Source: Bacteroidales bacterium
GTDB taxonomy: Bacteria; Bacteroidota; Bacteroidia; Bacteroidales; JAADJA01
Reading direction: 5' to 3'
NCBI GenBank assembly: GCA_021740645.1
Contig: JAIOZL010000028.1
Coordinates: forward strand, 1 to 64,000
Length of the DNA stretch: 64,000 nt
The notes beneath the pieces are model-generated. The model searched no databases and had not been told where the DNA came from. It saw only the letters and a program-made list of their open reading frames with translations. Positions 1 to 10,966 of this stretch are shown here, piece after piece (the first letter of the stretch is position 1; each line of letters begins with the position of its first letter). Made by a program: the position numbers and the translations under genes.

Positions 1-263
1 TACCTATGCCTGGTTATTAGGATTTTAAGGAAAAATCAACAGATGTTATCATCTCTTGTCCAATTTTAAAGAACAATACCTTGAAATTGTTTAACAAAGT
101 CGATAAAAATCAATTTAAGGTCAATTTAGCGAAAGGGCCAATATATGTCAATATAATATTTTTATATACAATATCGAAAAATTACCATCGTTATCTTAGC
201 AGGATAAATTGGTAATTTTTTTCATCCGGAAAGCGCTTACACATTGTTAGCGCTTTTCGGTTT
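1..263. other. Intergenic left edge, no complete gene
   Basis: No complete gene is visible. The first 25 bases could be the 3' end of a plus-strand gene: one frame reads TYAWLLGF then stop, and a terminal Phe would suit an outer-membrane protein, but this is too short to assign. The rest is AT-rich and holds two hairpins, listed separately. Confidence 0.5.
178..222. terminator. Hairpin with T-tract
   Basis: AATTACCA (180-187) pairs with TGGTAATT (210-217), with an inner TATC/GATA pairing. On the plus strand the stem is followed by a run of T. It probably terminates whatever lies left of the window. Confidence 0.6.
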
Positions 264-264
264 T
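226..264. terminator. Strong 12-bp hairpin after zinc-ribbon gene
   Basis: CCGGAAAGCGCT (226-237) pairs with AGCGCTTTTCGG (249-260), with one G:U pair and an 11-base loop. It lies immediately downstream of the minus-strand gene ending at 264. The plus side is followed by TTTT; the minus side lacks a clear T run. It could act as a terminator or be an element end. Confidence 0.5.
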
Positions 265-719
265 CACAGGGTCAGGCTTTTTTTCAGGCCCTCTTTTTCC
301 AAAACATTAATATCACCCCTCGAATCAATGCACTCCATTATTTTCTTTTTGAATTTCCAACAGGTCATTTGCCTGAGATTGATCATTTCTGAAATTTTAT
401 AGGAGGAAATGTCGGGAGTATGACACACCAGATAGGTGATCTTGAACGCCTCTTTAATGGGGAACTTGCATTTATGAAAGATGGTATTGGCAGTGGCCGA
501 TTCTTCCGTTTTACATTTTGTACACCGACGCGAATGTGGTTTTTTCCCCTTACAATAATTAGTATGACCGCATTTCCTGCACGCAAATCCATCCTTCCAC
601 TTTTCATCTGCCAAATAGGCAAAGCACTTTTCGTCTGTGTCGAAATGCGAGTCAAATTCAATAATACCAATGTTCTTAAAGATTTGCTCCATGCGAATTC
701 TATTCAAATTCCCTGACAT
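264..719 (-). CDS. Stand-alone IS1595-type zinc-ribbon protein (transposase N-terminus-like)
   Basis: A 151-residue protein with two CxxC pairs (C47/C50 and C66/C69), spaced as in the zinc-ribbon domain that opens IS1595-family (ISXO2-type) transposases. After the ribbon comes a helical region, but the DDE catalytic domain is absent: the frame stops at 264 and the next gene starts on the other strand. No terminal inverted repeats or target duplications were seen. An in-frame TTG start at 749 overlaps a good promoter -7 box, so the ATG at 719 was chosen (692 is also possible). It could be a truncated transposase or a domesticated DNA-binding protein. The zinc ribbon is clear; the role is unknown. 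Confidence 0.6.
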   Translation of the reverse strand: MSGNLNRIRMEQIFKNIGIIEFDSHFDTDEKCFAYLADEKWKDGFACRKCGHTNYCKGKKPHSRRCTKCKTEESATANTIFHKCKFPIKEAFKITYLVCHTPDISSYKISEMINLRQMTCWKFKKKIMECIDSRGDINVLEKEGLKKSLTL

Positions 720-746
720 GCTGTCAATTGGAATAAATTTTGACTG

Positions 747-754
747 CAAAGTTA
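747..754 (-). promoter_or_regulatory. Bacteroidota -7 box for zinc-ribbon gene
   Basis: The minus strand reads TAACTTTG, matching TAnnTTTG. It lies 28 bases upstream of the chosen ATG. No convincing -33 TTTG at normal spacing was found. Confidence 0.45.
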
Positions 755-795
755 CAAAAAGTGATAATTAAGCGATACATATTTCAAAATTTTTT

Positions 796-803
796 TATTT
801 TTG
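796..803 (+). promoter_or_regulatory. Bacteroidota -7 box for thioredoxin operon
   Basis: TATTTTTG matches TAnnTTTG and leaves a leader of about 28 bases before the ATG at 838. Confidence 0.6.
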
Positions 804-837
804 CAGCGTTTTACTCTAACATTTTAAATTAACAAAC

Positions 838-1290
838 ATGAAAATTATCAAACTCTTACTGATAACGCTTATAGCCTTAAATGTTTCTGCGATAAAGGCA
901 CAGGAAGATAAAAAGGTAAAGCCGGAGCACCTTACTGTAGAAACCTTTAAACAAAAAGTTTTTGATTACGAAAAAAATACGGATCAATGGGTATTTGAAG
1001 GGGATTTACCCTGCATAGTTGATTTTTATGCGGATTGGTGCAAGCCATGTAAAATGGTGGCCCCTATTATGGACGAGCTGGCAGAAGAGTATAAAGGCAA
1101 GATTAATATTTATAAGGTAAATACCGAACAACAAAGAGAACTATCGAGGGTTTTTGGTATCAGAAGTATTCCTGCCGTATTGTTTATTCCTATGGAAGGT
1201 AAGCCACAAATGTCGCAGGGAGCCTTACCTAAAGAAAACTTTAAGCAAGCCATAGATGAATTTTTACTCGGACAGAAAAAAGATCAGTAA
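838..1290 (+). CDS. Exported thioredoxin-like protein (WCKPC)
   Basis: A 150-residue thioredoxin-fold protein with an N-terminal signal peptide (residues 1-21, ending in a KAQ-like site), so it probably acts in the periplasm as a thiol-disulfide oxidoreductase. The active site is WCKPC, preceded by VDFYAD, and the cis-proline loop RSIPA is present. It is the first of three tandem thioredoxin genes with 4-base spacings (838-1290, 1295-1831, 1836-2189), which share a distinctive block from an FDYEKN-like segment through the active site to a QGALPKE-like segment. The gene is surely a thioredoxin; which partner proteins it reduces cannot be told. Confidence 0.93.
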   Translation: MKIIKLLLITLIALNVSAIKAQEDKKVKPEHLTVETFKQKVFDYEKNTDQWVFEGDLPCIVDFYADWCKPCKMVAPIMDELAEEYKGKINIYKVNTEQQRELSRVFGIRSIPAVLFIPMEGKPQMSQGALPKENFKQAIDEFLLGQKKDQ

Positions 1291-1294
1291 ATCG

Positions 1295-1831
1295 ATGATA
1301 AGTTATATGTATAAGACGATAGTTTTTAGCATCTTGTTTTTAGCCATTTTTACGCTGTCATGCAGCAATGGAACTAAGGAAAACAAAATTTCAGAAGAAA
1401 TAAGTAGTGCTGAAAAGCAGGAGGTTAATAATAACCCTTTAGATTTAAAACCTATTTATCTTACTACTGCCAGTTTTAAAGAACAGGTTTGGGATTATGA
1501 GGCCAACCCGGAAGCCTGGGTTTACAAAGGAGATCTACCCTGCATTGTAGATTTTTATGCAGACTGGTGTAAACCTTGCAAAATGGTTGCTCCTATTATG
1601 GATGACCTGGCAGACTATTATAAGGATAAGCTAATAATTTACAAAGTGAATACGGATGAACAAAAGGAATTGGCTACAGTATTCCAGGTAAGGAGTATCC
1701 CGGCAATTTTATTTGCCCCGATGGAAGGAAAACCAGCTATGCAACCCGGAGCCTTATCCAAAGAGGAATACATCAAAATAATTGACGAATTTATTTTTAA
1801 AACAAAAGAAAACGAAAAAAAACAATCATAA
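1295..1831 (+). CDS. Thioredoxin-like lipoprotein (WCKPC)
   Basis: The second thioredoxin of the trio. Starting at ATG 1295, four bases after the previous stop, it has a hydrophobic N-terminus ending in a TLSC lipobox-like site, then a polar linker, then a thioredoxin domain with WCKPC and cis-Pro RSIPA. It is therefore likely a membrane-anchored periplasmic reductase. An in-frame upstream ATG at 1256 overlaps the previous gene and would bury the signal sequence; 1307 is another possible start. Its close similarity to both neighbours points to local gene duplication with different targeting. Confidence 0.9.
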   Translation: MISYMYKTIVFSILFLAIFTLSCSNGTKENKISEEISSAEKQEVNNNPLDLKPIYLTTASFKEQVWDYEANPEAWVYKGDLPCIVDFYADWCKPCKMVAPIMDDLADYYKDKLIIYKVNTDEQKELATVFQVRSIPAILFAPMEGKPAMQPGALSKEEYIKIIDEFIFKTKENEKKQS

Positions 1832-1835
1832 AATA

Positions 1836-2189
1836 ATGGAACATTTAACAAAAGAAACCTTTCTGGAAAAGGTATTTAATTACGAGCAAAACAAAGAATG
1901 GAAATATGAAGGTGAATTACCTTGTATTATTGATTTTTATGCCGACTGGTGTGGCCCATGTAAAATGGTAGCCCCGATCCTTGAAGAACTTTCAACAGAA
2001 TATGACGGAAAAATCAACATCTACAAGGTGGACACTGAAGCACAGCAGGAACTTGCAGCTGCTTTTGGAATTAGAAGTATTCCCTCGTTGCTTTTCTGCC
2101 CAATGGGACAACAGCCTCAAATGGCTCAGGGAGCATTACCAAAAGATACTTTTAAGCAGGTAATTGACGACGTACTCTTAAAAAATTAG
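1836..2189 (+). CDS. Cytosolic thioredoxin (WCGPC)
   Basis: 117 residues with no signal peptide, the canonical WCGPC active site and cis-Pro RSIPS: a classical cytosolic thioredoxin. It sits four bases after the second thioredoxin and is followed by a terminator, so it ends the operon. The ATG at 1836 was chosen because an earlier in-frame start (1782) lies within the preceding gene and adds a lysine-rich extension foreign to the family. An attractive model is that it supplies electrons, via a membrane carrier not seen here, to the two exported paralogues. Confidence 0.92.
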   Translation: MEHLTKETFLEKVFNYEQNKEWKYEGELPCIIDFYADWCGPCKMVAPILEELSTEYDGKINIYKVDTEAQQELAAAFGIRSIPSLLFCPMGQQPQMAQGALPKDTFKQVIDDVLLKN

Positions 2190-2217
2190 GCACAGGCAAT
2201 TAATTTTTTTAAGCATC

Positions 2218-2250
2218 AAAAAAGGCGGGAATATACTTCCTGCCTTTTTT
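2218..2250 (+). terminator. Rho-independent terminator of thioredoxin operon
   Basis: AAAAAAGGCGGGAA (2218-2231) pairs with TTCCTGCCTTTTTT (2237-2250) with one G:U pair, a loop of five bases and a T-rich 3' arm. Confidence 0.85.
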
Positions 2251-2279
2251 GATTTATGAGTAGTTTTGCATTTATACTT

Positions 2280-2921
2280 ATGGAGGCAATACAAACTATT
2301 ATATTACCAACTGCTTATGCCGGACAGATAATTGATTATGCCTATTATCAAAGGGCTGAGAAGGTTTTTTTTGAATCAGAAGAAAATTATATCAAACAAA
2401 CCTTTAGGAACAGGACAGTAATTATGACTGCCAACGGCCCCTTTCCTCTGATCATCCCGGTGATTAAAGTTAATGGCAACCACACTAAAATCAAGGATAT
2501 ACTGATATGCAATAAAGAAAAATGGCAGCAATTGCACTGGCGAACCCTTACTACCGCCTATAGCAATTCTCCCTTTTTCCTGTTTTACCAGGATGCCCTG
2601 CAACCTTTTTATTCCAAAAAATTTGACCGGCTTTTGGACTTCAATCTTGAACTTTTACAGCAGTTACTCAACTTGCTGAATATATCCTGCACCTTTTCAA
2701 TTAGTAAAGAATATAAAAATACCTACCCCGGGGAATGGGTAGATTTGCGGAATAAATTCACACCCAAAATTGAAGTAATCCTTGATTTCCCTGCCTATGA
2801 ACAGGTTTTCCAGGAAAAATATAACTTTGCTCCTAACCTATCTATTTTTGATCTTTTATTTAACATTGGGCCTTCATCAACTGATTACTTAAAGCAATTG
2901 AACCCACCCGTTTTCTCATAG
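2280..2921 (+). CDS. WbqC family protein
   Basis: A 213-residue cytosolic protein of the WbqC-like family, recognised from the N-terminal block leading to QIIDYAYYQRA, the NRTVIMTANGP segment and the HWRTLTTAYSNSPFF region. Family members are found in polysaccharide loci and alone; their biochemical role is not established. The ATG at 2280 fits the family start better than 2256. The gene lies directly after the thioredoxin terminator and 47 bases before valS, which has its own promoter. Confidence 0.8.
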   Translation: MEAIQTIILPTAYAGQIIDYAYYQRAEKVFFESEENYIKQTFRNRTVIMTANGPFPLIIPVIKVNGNHTKIKDILICNKEKWQQLHWRTLTTAYSNSPFFLFYQDALQPFYSKKFDRLLDFNLELLQQLLNLLNISCTFSISKEYKNTYPGEWVDLRNKFTPKIEVILDFPAYEQVFQEKYNFAPNLSIFDLLFNIGPSSTDYLKQLNPPVFS

Positions 2922-2929
2922 TTTTTTTC

Positions 2930-2937
2930 TACTTTTG
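2930..2937 (+). promoter_or_regulatory. Bacteroidota -7 box for valS
   Basis: TACTTTTG matches TAnnTTTG and gives a leader of about 25 bases before the ATG at 2969. Confidence 0.6.
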
Positions 2938-2968
2938 CGCCCTGCAAATTAATGTGTAAATTACAAAA

Positions 2969-5602
2969 ATGGATATTCCAAGTAAATATAATCCCGCACA
3001 AACAGAAGATAAGTGGTATCAGTTCTGGATGGAAAATGAGCTGTTTAAAAGCCAGCCTGATGAGCGCGAAGCCTATAGTATTGTTATCCCACCACCAAAT
3101 GTTACAGGTGTTTTGCATATGGGCCATATGCTGAATAATACCATACAGGATGTGTTGGTAAGAAGAGCAAGAATGCAAGGTAAAAATGCCCTGTGGTTAC
3201 CGGGCACTGACCATGCTTCAATCGCAACAGAAGCAAAAGTGGTAGCCAAACTGAAAGAAGAAGGCATTAAAAAATCGGAGATTACAAGAGACGAATTTTT
3301 AAAACATGCCTGGGACTGGAAAGAGAAACACGGGGGAATTATCCTTGAGCAACTCAAGAAATTAGGGGCCTCTTGCGATTGGGAGCGCACACGCTTTACC
3401 ATGGACGAAGCACTTTACGAATCAGTTATTGATGTATTTATTGATTTGTATAATAAAGGACTGATCTATCGTGGGGTGAGAATGGTGAATTGGGACCCCA
3501 AAGCTCTTACTGCCCTTTCGGACGAGGAGGTTATTCATAAAGAAATCCAATCCAAATTATATTATTTAAGGTATAAAGTAGATGGTGCAGCCAATGAATG
3601 GGTAACGATCGCTACTACGCGCCCCGAAACAATTTTAGGGGATACGGCCGTTTGTATAAATCCAAATGATGAACGCTTCCATCACCTGCGGGGGAAAAAA
3701 GTTTATGTGCCTTTAGTAAACAGACTGGTTCCCATTATTGAGGATGAATATGTGGATATGGAATTTGGTACGGGCTGCCTTAAAATAACCCCGGCTCACG
3801 ATATCAACGACTATGAAATAGGCATCAGGCATAAGCTCGATACCATTGATATATTTAATGATAACGGCACATTAAGTAAGGAAGCCCAGCTTTATATTGG
3901 TGACGATCGTTTTGAAGTACGTAAAAAAATACTTGCAGACCTTGAGAAAGCAGGTAATTTGGTTAAGATTGAAGATTATGTAAACAAAGTTGGTTTTTCT
4001 GAACGAACAGATGAAGTCATTGAGCCCAAGCTCTCCTTACAATGGTTTTTGAAAATGGAAGAGATGGCCAAACCTGCTTTAGAGGCAGTTATGAATGACA
4101 CAGTAAAATTTCATCCTTCTAAATTTAAAAATACATACCGTCACTGGATGGAGAATGTCCGCGACTGGTGTATTTCACGTCAGTTATGGTGGGGACAGCG
4201 AATTCCTGCTTATTACCTTCCAAATAAGGAAATTCTTGTCGCTAAAAGCAAGGAGGAAGCCTTTGCCATTGCAAAAGAAAAGTACAAATTGCCAGGCCTT
4301 AAAATAGAAGATATTTATCAGGATGAAGATGTACTCGACACCTGGTTTTCTTCCTGGTTATGGCCTATCTCCGTTTTTGACGGGATCAGAAATCCTGATA
4401 ATGAAGATATCAAATATTATTACCCGACCAATGACCTGATCACGGCCCCTGAAATTTTATTCTTTTGGGTAGCCCGAATGATCATGGCTGGCTTGGAATA
4501 CCGGAATGAGATACCCTTTAAAAATGTTTATCTGACGGGAATCGTCAGGGATAAATTAGGCCGGAAGATGTCTAAATCATTGGGGAATTCACCTGATCCT
4601 ATTGAGTTAATCGAAAGATACGGAGCTGACGGTGTTAGGGTTGGCATGTTACTCACCTCCCCTGCAGGCAATGACCTGCCATTTGATGAAGTGTTATGTG
4701 AGCAAGGCCGCAATTTCAGTAATAAAATATGGAATGCCCTAAGACTGGTAAAAGGCTGGGAAGTTGATAAATCATTGGAAACCTGTGAAGCTTGTAAAGT
4801 ATCCGTCAGATGGTTTGAAGCCAAATTAAATGAAGCCATTAAAACCATTGACGATCAGTATTCAAAGTACAGGATATCAGAGGCACTTATGGCCGTGTAC
4901 AAACTGATCTGGGACGATTTCTGCTCGTGGTACCTCGAGATGGTTAAACCGGCCTATCAGCAACCCATCGACAGGATAACCTATCAAAAAACGATTAGCT
5001 TTTTTGAAGACCTGATGAAAATTGCCCATCCATTTATTCCTTTCATTACGGAAGATATCTGGCATCACCTCCACGAAAGAGAGGAAAATGAATCGATAAT
5101 GGTAAGCCCGATTCCAACCGGAAAGAAATATGATAAAAAGCTATTGAAGACCTTTGTCACTGAGGAAGAGGTGATCATCGCCATCAGGAAATTACGCGCC
5201 GAAAAAAACCTGCCACAAAAAGAAGCCATCGAGCTTTACATTAAAAAGAATAACGAACAGGAAGCTGACCATACTTTCGATAGCATTATTTCGAAATTGT
5301 GCAATATTTCGGAGATCAAATACACAGATGGTAAAGTGGAGGGTGCTTCTTCTTTCATTGTTAAATCAACCGAGTTTTTTGTTCCCATAAGCAGCAATAT
5401 CGACAAAGAGGCTGAATTGGCAAAACTTTCTGAAGAACTCAAATACACTCAGGGATTTCTTGCCTCTGTTGCCAAAAAGTTGGGTAACGAACGCTTTGTA
5501 AATAATGCTCCGAAACAGGTGGTCGAAAAAGAAAAGCAAAAACAAGCGGATGCCGAAAACCGGATCAAGGTGATCAAGGAGCAGATGGCGGCTTTGAGGT
5601 AG
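2969..5602 (+). CDS. valS: Valyl-tRNA synthetase
   Basis: An 877-residue class I aminoacyl-tRNA synthetase that charges tRNA-Val. The HIGH motif appears as HMGH at residues 50-53 after PPPNVTG, the signature [11 protein letters not shown] is present, and the KMSKS loop lies at about residues 532-537. The connective editing domain is present, with the TTRPET stretch. The C-terminus carries the coiled-coil arm typical of ValS (about residue 810 to the end, rich in Lys/Glu). Length and domain order are normal for bacterial ValS. Confidence 0.98.
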   Translation: MDIPSKYNPAQTEDKWYQFWMENELFKSQPDEREAYSIVIPPPNVTGVLHMGHMLNNTIQDVLVRRARMQGKNALWLPGTDHASIATEAKVVAKLKEEGIKKSEITRDEFLKHAWDWKEKHGGIILEQLKKLGASCDWERTRFTMDEALYESVIDVFIDLYNKGLIYRGVRMVNWDPKALTALSDEEVIHKEIQSKLYYLRYKVDGAANEWVTIATTRPETILGDTAVCINPNDERFHHLRGKKVYVPLVNRLVPIIEDEYVDMEFGTGCLKITPAHDINDYEIGIRHKLDTIDIFNDNGTLSKEAQLYIGDDRFEVRKKILADLEKAGNLVKIEDYVNKVGFSERTDEVIEPKLSLQWFLKMEEMAKPALEAVMNDTVKFHPSKFKNTYRHWMENVRDWCISRQLWWGQRIPAYYLPNKEILVAKSKEEAFAIAKEKYKLPGLKIEDIYQDEDVLDTWFSSWLWPISVFDGIRNPDNEDIKYYYPTNDLITAPEILFFWVARMIMAGLEYRNEIPFKNVYLTGIVRDKLGRKMSKSLGNSPDPIELIERYGADGVRVGMLLTSPAGNDLPFDEVLCEQGRNFSNKIWNALRLVKGWEVDKSLETCEACKVSVRWFEAKLNEAIKTIDDQYSKYRISEALMAVYKLIWDDFCSWYLEMVKPAYQQPIDRITYQKTISFFEDLMKIAHPFIPFITEDIWHHLHEREENESIMVSPIPTGKKYDKKLLKTFVTEEEVIIAIRKLRAEKNLPQKEAIELYIKKNNEQEADHTFDSIISKLCNISEIKYTDGKVEGASSFIVKSTEFFVPISSNIDKEAELAKLSEELKYTQGFLASVAKKLGNERFVNNAPKQVVEKEKQKQADAENRIKVIKEQMAALR

Positions 5603-5617
5603 GGTGAGTGTTGAAGA

Positions 5618-5645
5618 GTGGGCAATAGGCAGTGGGCAGTGTGCA
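5618..5645 (+). repeat. Four tandem 7-base units (GTGGGCA-like)
   Basis: Consecutive heptamers GTGGGCA, ATAGGCA, GTGGGCA and GTGTGCA follow the valS stop. It is a short, slightly degenerate tandem repeat in an otherwise empty spacer. Confidence 0.75.
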
Positions 5646-5700
5646 ATAGTTGTTGGGAAAGGCAGTGTAAAATAATTTGATACTTATGAAAGCATACGAA

Positions 5701-6183
5701 ATGAAAAATTTTAGCATCCTTATTTTCTTGATTGCAATGATAGCCTGTCAGCAGCCAAAAGTGAATATCGATATGGCTGATTCGGGTGGTGATAGTTTTG
5801 AATATGATTCTACAATGGCAGCCAAAGTTGGTGCAGATGAATACGGCATGAAACAATACGTTATGGCCTTTTTGAAAAGGGGGCCTAATCGTCCGGAGGA
5901 TTCTGCAAAATCTGTTGAACTACAGCGGGCCCATCTCGACAACATCATACGGATGGCAGAAGAAGGAACCCTTGTTTTGGCAGGGCCGTTTTTAGATAAT
6001 GGCGATATTCGCGGAATTTATATTTTTAATGTAGCTACTGTGGAAGAAGCCAAAGCCCTTACTGAATCCGATCCGGCAATTCAATATGGCAGCTTAAAAA
6101 TGGAGCTGATCCCCTGGTATGGCAGTGCCGCCCTGCTTGACCTAAATGACCTGCATAAAAAGTATGCGAAAAAGGGAATTTAA
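5701..6183 (+). CDS. YciI-like (YCII-related) lipoprotein
   Basis: 160 residues. A short hydrophobic N-terminus ends in IAC, a lipoprotein-like cleavage site, followed by a YCII-related ferredoxin-like domain: MAFLKRGPNR, then HLDNIIRMAEEGTLVLAGPF, then the EEAKALTESDPA segment. YCII domains are usually small cytosolic proteins, so membrane anchoring is a variation. The ATG at 5701 starts the signal; two earlier ATGs (5677 and 5686) only add a polar extension. The reaction is unknown. Confidence 0.8.
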   Translation: MKNFSILIFLIAMIACQQPKVNIDMADSGGDSFEYDSTMAAKVGADEYGMKQYVMAFLKRGPNRPEDSAKSVELQRAHLDNIIRMAEEGTLVLAGPFLDNGDIRGIYIFNVATVEEAKALTESDPAIQYGSLKMELIPWYGSAALLDLNDLHKKYAKKGI

Positions 6184-6208
6184 TAAGCGGGTAATTTCTC
6201 CCTAATGT

Positions 6209-7765
6209 TTATTCATATTGCCTCTTTAATTCTCCAATAACCCGGCTGTAATATTCCTTGTAAGCATCATTGGGGTATTTACAGAGATATATTTTTGTTC
6301 CGTTTTCCCTGAAAAATCTGTTATCAATGGTCGCTTCCAGACGGTATTCCTTAAATCGGGCTGATAAAAGGCTGTCGGGGTCGAAGGTATTGCCCAGGTC
6401 AGAGTGTACCCATATCATATAATCTTTGGCAAGGCTGTCGGCTGCCCAAAACACAAAACTCCCGTTAAAAGATAAAGGTTGGGGAACCCCGGCTTTTTTC
6501 CCGTAAAACATCACCGCACCGGCCTGTCCGTAATGGTAACAAAAAATATCACAGTTGTCTTTTTCGTCCCCCAGACGGGAGTATACATGAGCCACGGTTT
6601 CACCTATCTCTTTCCAACCCGTCATGTCTGACATATCCTGCGGGACATCATAATATTTTCCATCCTCCCAACGGTAGGCTTCTTTTTTCTGCACTTTTTC
6701 AAAAGTCGTAAAAGGGATCCCATCGAAGGATAGTGAGATGTATAAGGATACCAGCATTGAAATGGCAAAAAATCCTGCCACAAAAGGAAGGTACTTTTTT
6801 ATATACTTCTCAGTAAAAAAAGCTCCAAACACAAATAGAATGGGGTAAATGCCCAGAGAATAATAAGACTTCCCCCTGCCAACCAGTAACAAAACAATGA
6901 TCAATAGATAGGTCCATCCAAACAATCGAAATTGCTTTTCTTTTTTATAAAACAATAAGATGATAAGTGCCCCTAACCATATGAACAAAGCCTGCATGTT
7001 CATCAAAAACTGGTCGATGATAAAGTCGGCATAATTCACATGTACAAGCTGTGTTTCTCGTAGCTCTTCCATATGCATGGCAACTGGGAAATTATGCTGA
7101 TACTGCCATAATAGGTTTGGGCTGATAATCGCCAATCCCACCGCCAGGGCATAAAGAAAATACCTTGAGAAATATAATTTCCAGTGTGACGAAATACCCA
7201 GCGAAATAGCAAAAGCCACATAAAAAAATACGATGCTGTATTTATTCAAAAAGCCAACCCCAAAAACCAACGCTATCCAAATCCAGATTTTCGGATCATT
7301 TCTTTTGATCATCAATAAAATCAGGTAACACGATAACAACCAGAAAAGATGATTAAAGGAAACAGGCTGAAACAAGGCATTCACATGCATAAAAGTTGGG
7401 GAGAGCAGGTAGGCCAGCATGGCAAGTGCCAGAGCTATTCTCTTTCCGCCCAACTCTTTTACTGCCAAACCAATAATGACAATATTAAGTGCCCCTGCCA
7501 ATGCCGGAAAAAATTTTAATGCGAAAACTGTATTCCCAAAAATTAGGGTAGCCAGCTTACCCACCAAAGCAACAAAAGGGGGTACCGCCACATAACCCCA
7601 GGCAAGGTGTTCACTTTGTGCGTAATACAGGTAAGCATCCCTGTGCAGTTCAAAATTTTCATAGGTAAAATAATGCAGCAGCATTTTTACCACGGCAAAA
7701 AAGAGGATAATATGCCCATCCTTCAACCATGGAATTACTGATGTCAGGTTTTTAACTTGTTTCAT
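6209..7765 (-). CDS. GT39/PMT-like membrane glycosyltransferase
   Basis: A 518-residue polytopic membrane protein with roughly ten hydrophobic segments and a soluble C-terminal domain. The first periplasmic loop contains HRDAYLYYAQSEHLAWGY, matching the acidic motif of dolichyl-phosphate-mannose mannosyltransferase-like (GT39/PMT_2) and ArnT-like enzymes, which move sugars from polyprenyl phosphate carriers in the periplasm. Acceptor and sugar cannot be told. It converges with the YciI-like gene and lies downstream of katG in the same direction but separated by 125 bases with a hairpin. Confidence 0.82.
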   Translation of the reverse strand: MKQVKNLTSVIPWLKDGHIILFFAVVKMLLHYFTYENFELHRDAYLYYAQSEHLAWGYVAVPPFVALVGKLATLIFGNTVFALKFFPALAGALNIVIIGLAVKELGGKRIALALAMLAYLLSPTFMHVNALFQPVSFNHLFWLLSCYLILLMIKRNDPKIWIWIALVFGVGFLNKYSIVFFYVAFAISLGISSHWKLYFSRYFLYALAVGLAIISPNLLWQYQHNFPVAMHMEELRETQLVHVNYADFIIDQFLMNMQALFIWLGALIILLFYKKEKQFRLFGWTYLLIIVLLLVGRGKSYYSLGIYPILFVFGAFFTEKYIKKYLPFVAGFFAISMLVSLYISLSFDGIPFTTFEKVQKKEAYRWEDGKYYDVPQDMSDMTGWKEIGETVAHVYSRLGDEKDNCDIFCYHYGQAGAVMFYGKKAGVPQPLSFNGSFVFWAADSLAKDYMIWVHSDLGNTFDPDSLLSARFKEYRLEATIDNRFFRENGTKIYLCKYPNDAYKEYYSRVIGELKRQYE

Positions 7766-7781
7766 AAATAAAATATATTAA

Positions 7782-7815
7782 TCCCGCATATACAACCAAT
7801 ATTGCATATGCGGGA
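7782..7815. terminator. 13-bp hairpin between katG and glycosyltransferase gene
   Basis: CCCGCATATACAA (783-795 of the 7 kb line) pairs with TTGCATATGCGGG (7802-7814), with one wobble, a six-base loop and a flanking A/T closure. It lies between two minus-strand genes and could terminate katG transcripts or shape the 5' leader of the next gene. No long T run follows. Confidence 0.5.
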
Positions 7816-7890
7816 ACATTGTACTCAAGGCATCCGTCACCCAGCCTTGGCCCTTCTTCAGGCCCGGGCCATATAGCTTACAAATTTAAC

Positions 7891-10107
<2,217 letters not shown>

Positions 10108-10124
10108 CTATTTTTAGTTAATTT

Positions 10125-10550
10125 TTACATTTTTTCAAATGTCCCTTTAATCTGCAGGACAATGTCTTCTATTTTAAAATTCGGAAGGTTCTTTTTTTCA
10201 AAATAATCCTGCAACAGTTCATCCAGCTCTGTGTCAACATAATCTTTGATGACATCCGACTCGATGCAATACAAATGATGATGGTTCTCAATAACGCCAT
10301 CATAGCGCATAATGTCTTTTTCGGTTTTCACTTTTTTGATCAGGTGATTGTCGACCAAAACACCTAAAACTTTATAAACCGTGCCTGTGGCTATGTTTGG
10401 ATGCACCTTCTTGATGTATTCAATGATGTTCTCGGCAGTCGGGTGATTTTTCAATTGATAAATCGCCTCCAGGATCGCCATCCGCTGGGGTGTTACCTTC
10501 AAAGCTTTTCCGGTCAGCTTGTTCCTGATATCTTCAGTAGTTGTTTCCAT
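10125..10550 (-). CDS. Fur-family, PerR-like peroxide regulator
   Basis: A 141-residue Fur-superfamily repressor: winged-helix DNA-binding domain (KVTPQRMAILEAIYQ, then ATGTVYKVLGVL) followed by a dimerisation domain with the HHHLYC metal-binding stretch. Position upstream of katG supports a PerR role. Oddly, the CxxC pair usual after the histidines is Cys-Ile-Glu-Ser, and there is no second C-terminal CxxC, so the structural zinc site of B. subtilis PerR is not present. Such forms occur in the family, but which metal and sensor chemistry apply is not visible. Confidence 0.88.
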   Translation of the reverse strand: METTTEDIRNKLTGKALKVTPQRMAILEAIYQLKNHPTAENIIEYIKKVHPNIATGTVYKVLGVLVDNHLIKKVKTEKDIMRYDGVIENHHHLYCIESDVIKDYVDTELDELLQDYFEKKNLPNFKIEDIVLQIKGTFEKM

Positions 10551-10568
10551 GTGAATAATACTCTTTGG

Positions 10569-10579
10569 AGAATAATTCT
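10569..10579. promoter_or_regulatory. Possible PerR-type operator
   Basis: AGAAT-A-ATTCT is an interrupted palindrome with the 1-base centre seen in PerR boxes (7-1-7); extension to seven bases is imperfect. It lies between the -7 box and the start codon of the perR-like gene, where it could support autoregulation. Confidence 0.4.
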
Positions 10580-10593
10580 TATTTAAGAAAAAA

Positions 10594-10601
10594 CAAATTT
10601 A
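10594..10601 (-). promoter_or_regulatory. Bacteroidota -7 box for perR-katG
   Basis: The minus strand reads TAAATTTG, matching TAnnTTTG, 43 bases upstream of the regulator ATG. Confidence 0.55.
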
Positions 10602-10743
10602 CGAATTTTTTTATAGCAAGGAATCTTTTTGGAAATTATTTCGGGAAGCTTATTTAATGGCATAAGGGTTGCTTTTTTGCGGTGGCACTTTACAGGCTTT
10701 TGCTTTGTGTGTACTAATATTTTTAGCATGTTTTTAATATTTG
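10602..10743. other. Spacer without a gene
   Basis: Part of a 416-base stretch between the perR-like gene and the remnant at 10967. No coding or RNA feature was recognised before the palindromic element that starts at 10744. Confidence 0.5.
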
Positions 10744-10878
10744 CTAACGTCGTTCCGCTGGTATGGTGTAGTTGGTGTTGCAACGCACTGTTTTTGCCAT
10801 GAAAGATAAGAAAAAGCGGCTTGCCTTCCTATCTCACCCGGTACGGCTTAACCAATTCGCTATACCAGCTGTTGTAAG
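10744..10878 (-). repeat. attC-like palindrome A (downstream of NTF2-like gene)
   Basis: The plus-strand arm GCTGGTATGGTG...TTGGT (10757-10776) pairs imperfectly with ACCAATTCGCTATACCAGC (10851-10869). Outer boxes are TAACG (10745-10749) and GTTGTAA (10871-10877). Read on the minus strand, the direction of the neighbouring genes, the element opens with an AAC box and closes with CGTTAGCA, resembling the R'' and R' boxes of integron attC sites. Elements B and C have the same design with different arm sequences, as attC sites do. Not a proven recombination site. Confidence 0.5.
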
Positions 10879-10966
10879 CCGTTTTACTGGATTCTTCCAG
10901 GTTCATCTTCTTCAGTTTGTAACTAAATCTCGTATTCCGATTTTAGTCTTTTACCTATCTTAAATT

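Noticed and set aside
10772-10963. Plus-strand 63-codon frame in the perR-NTF2 spacer
   Set aside because: It runs through palindrome A and shows no domain or signal; the palindrome explains the sequence better.
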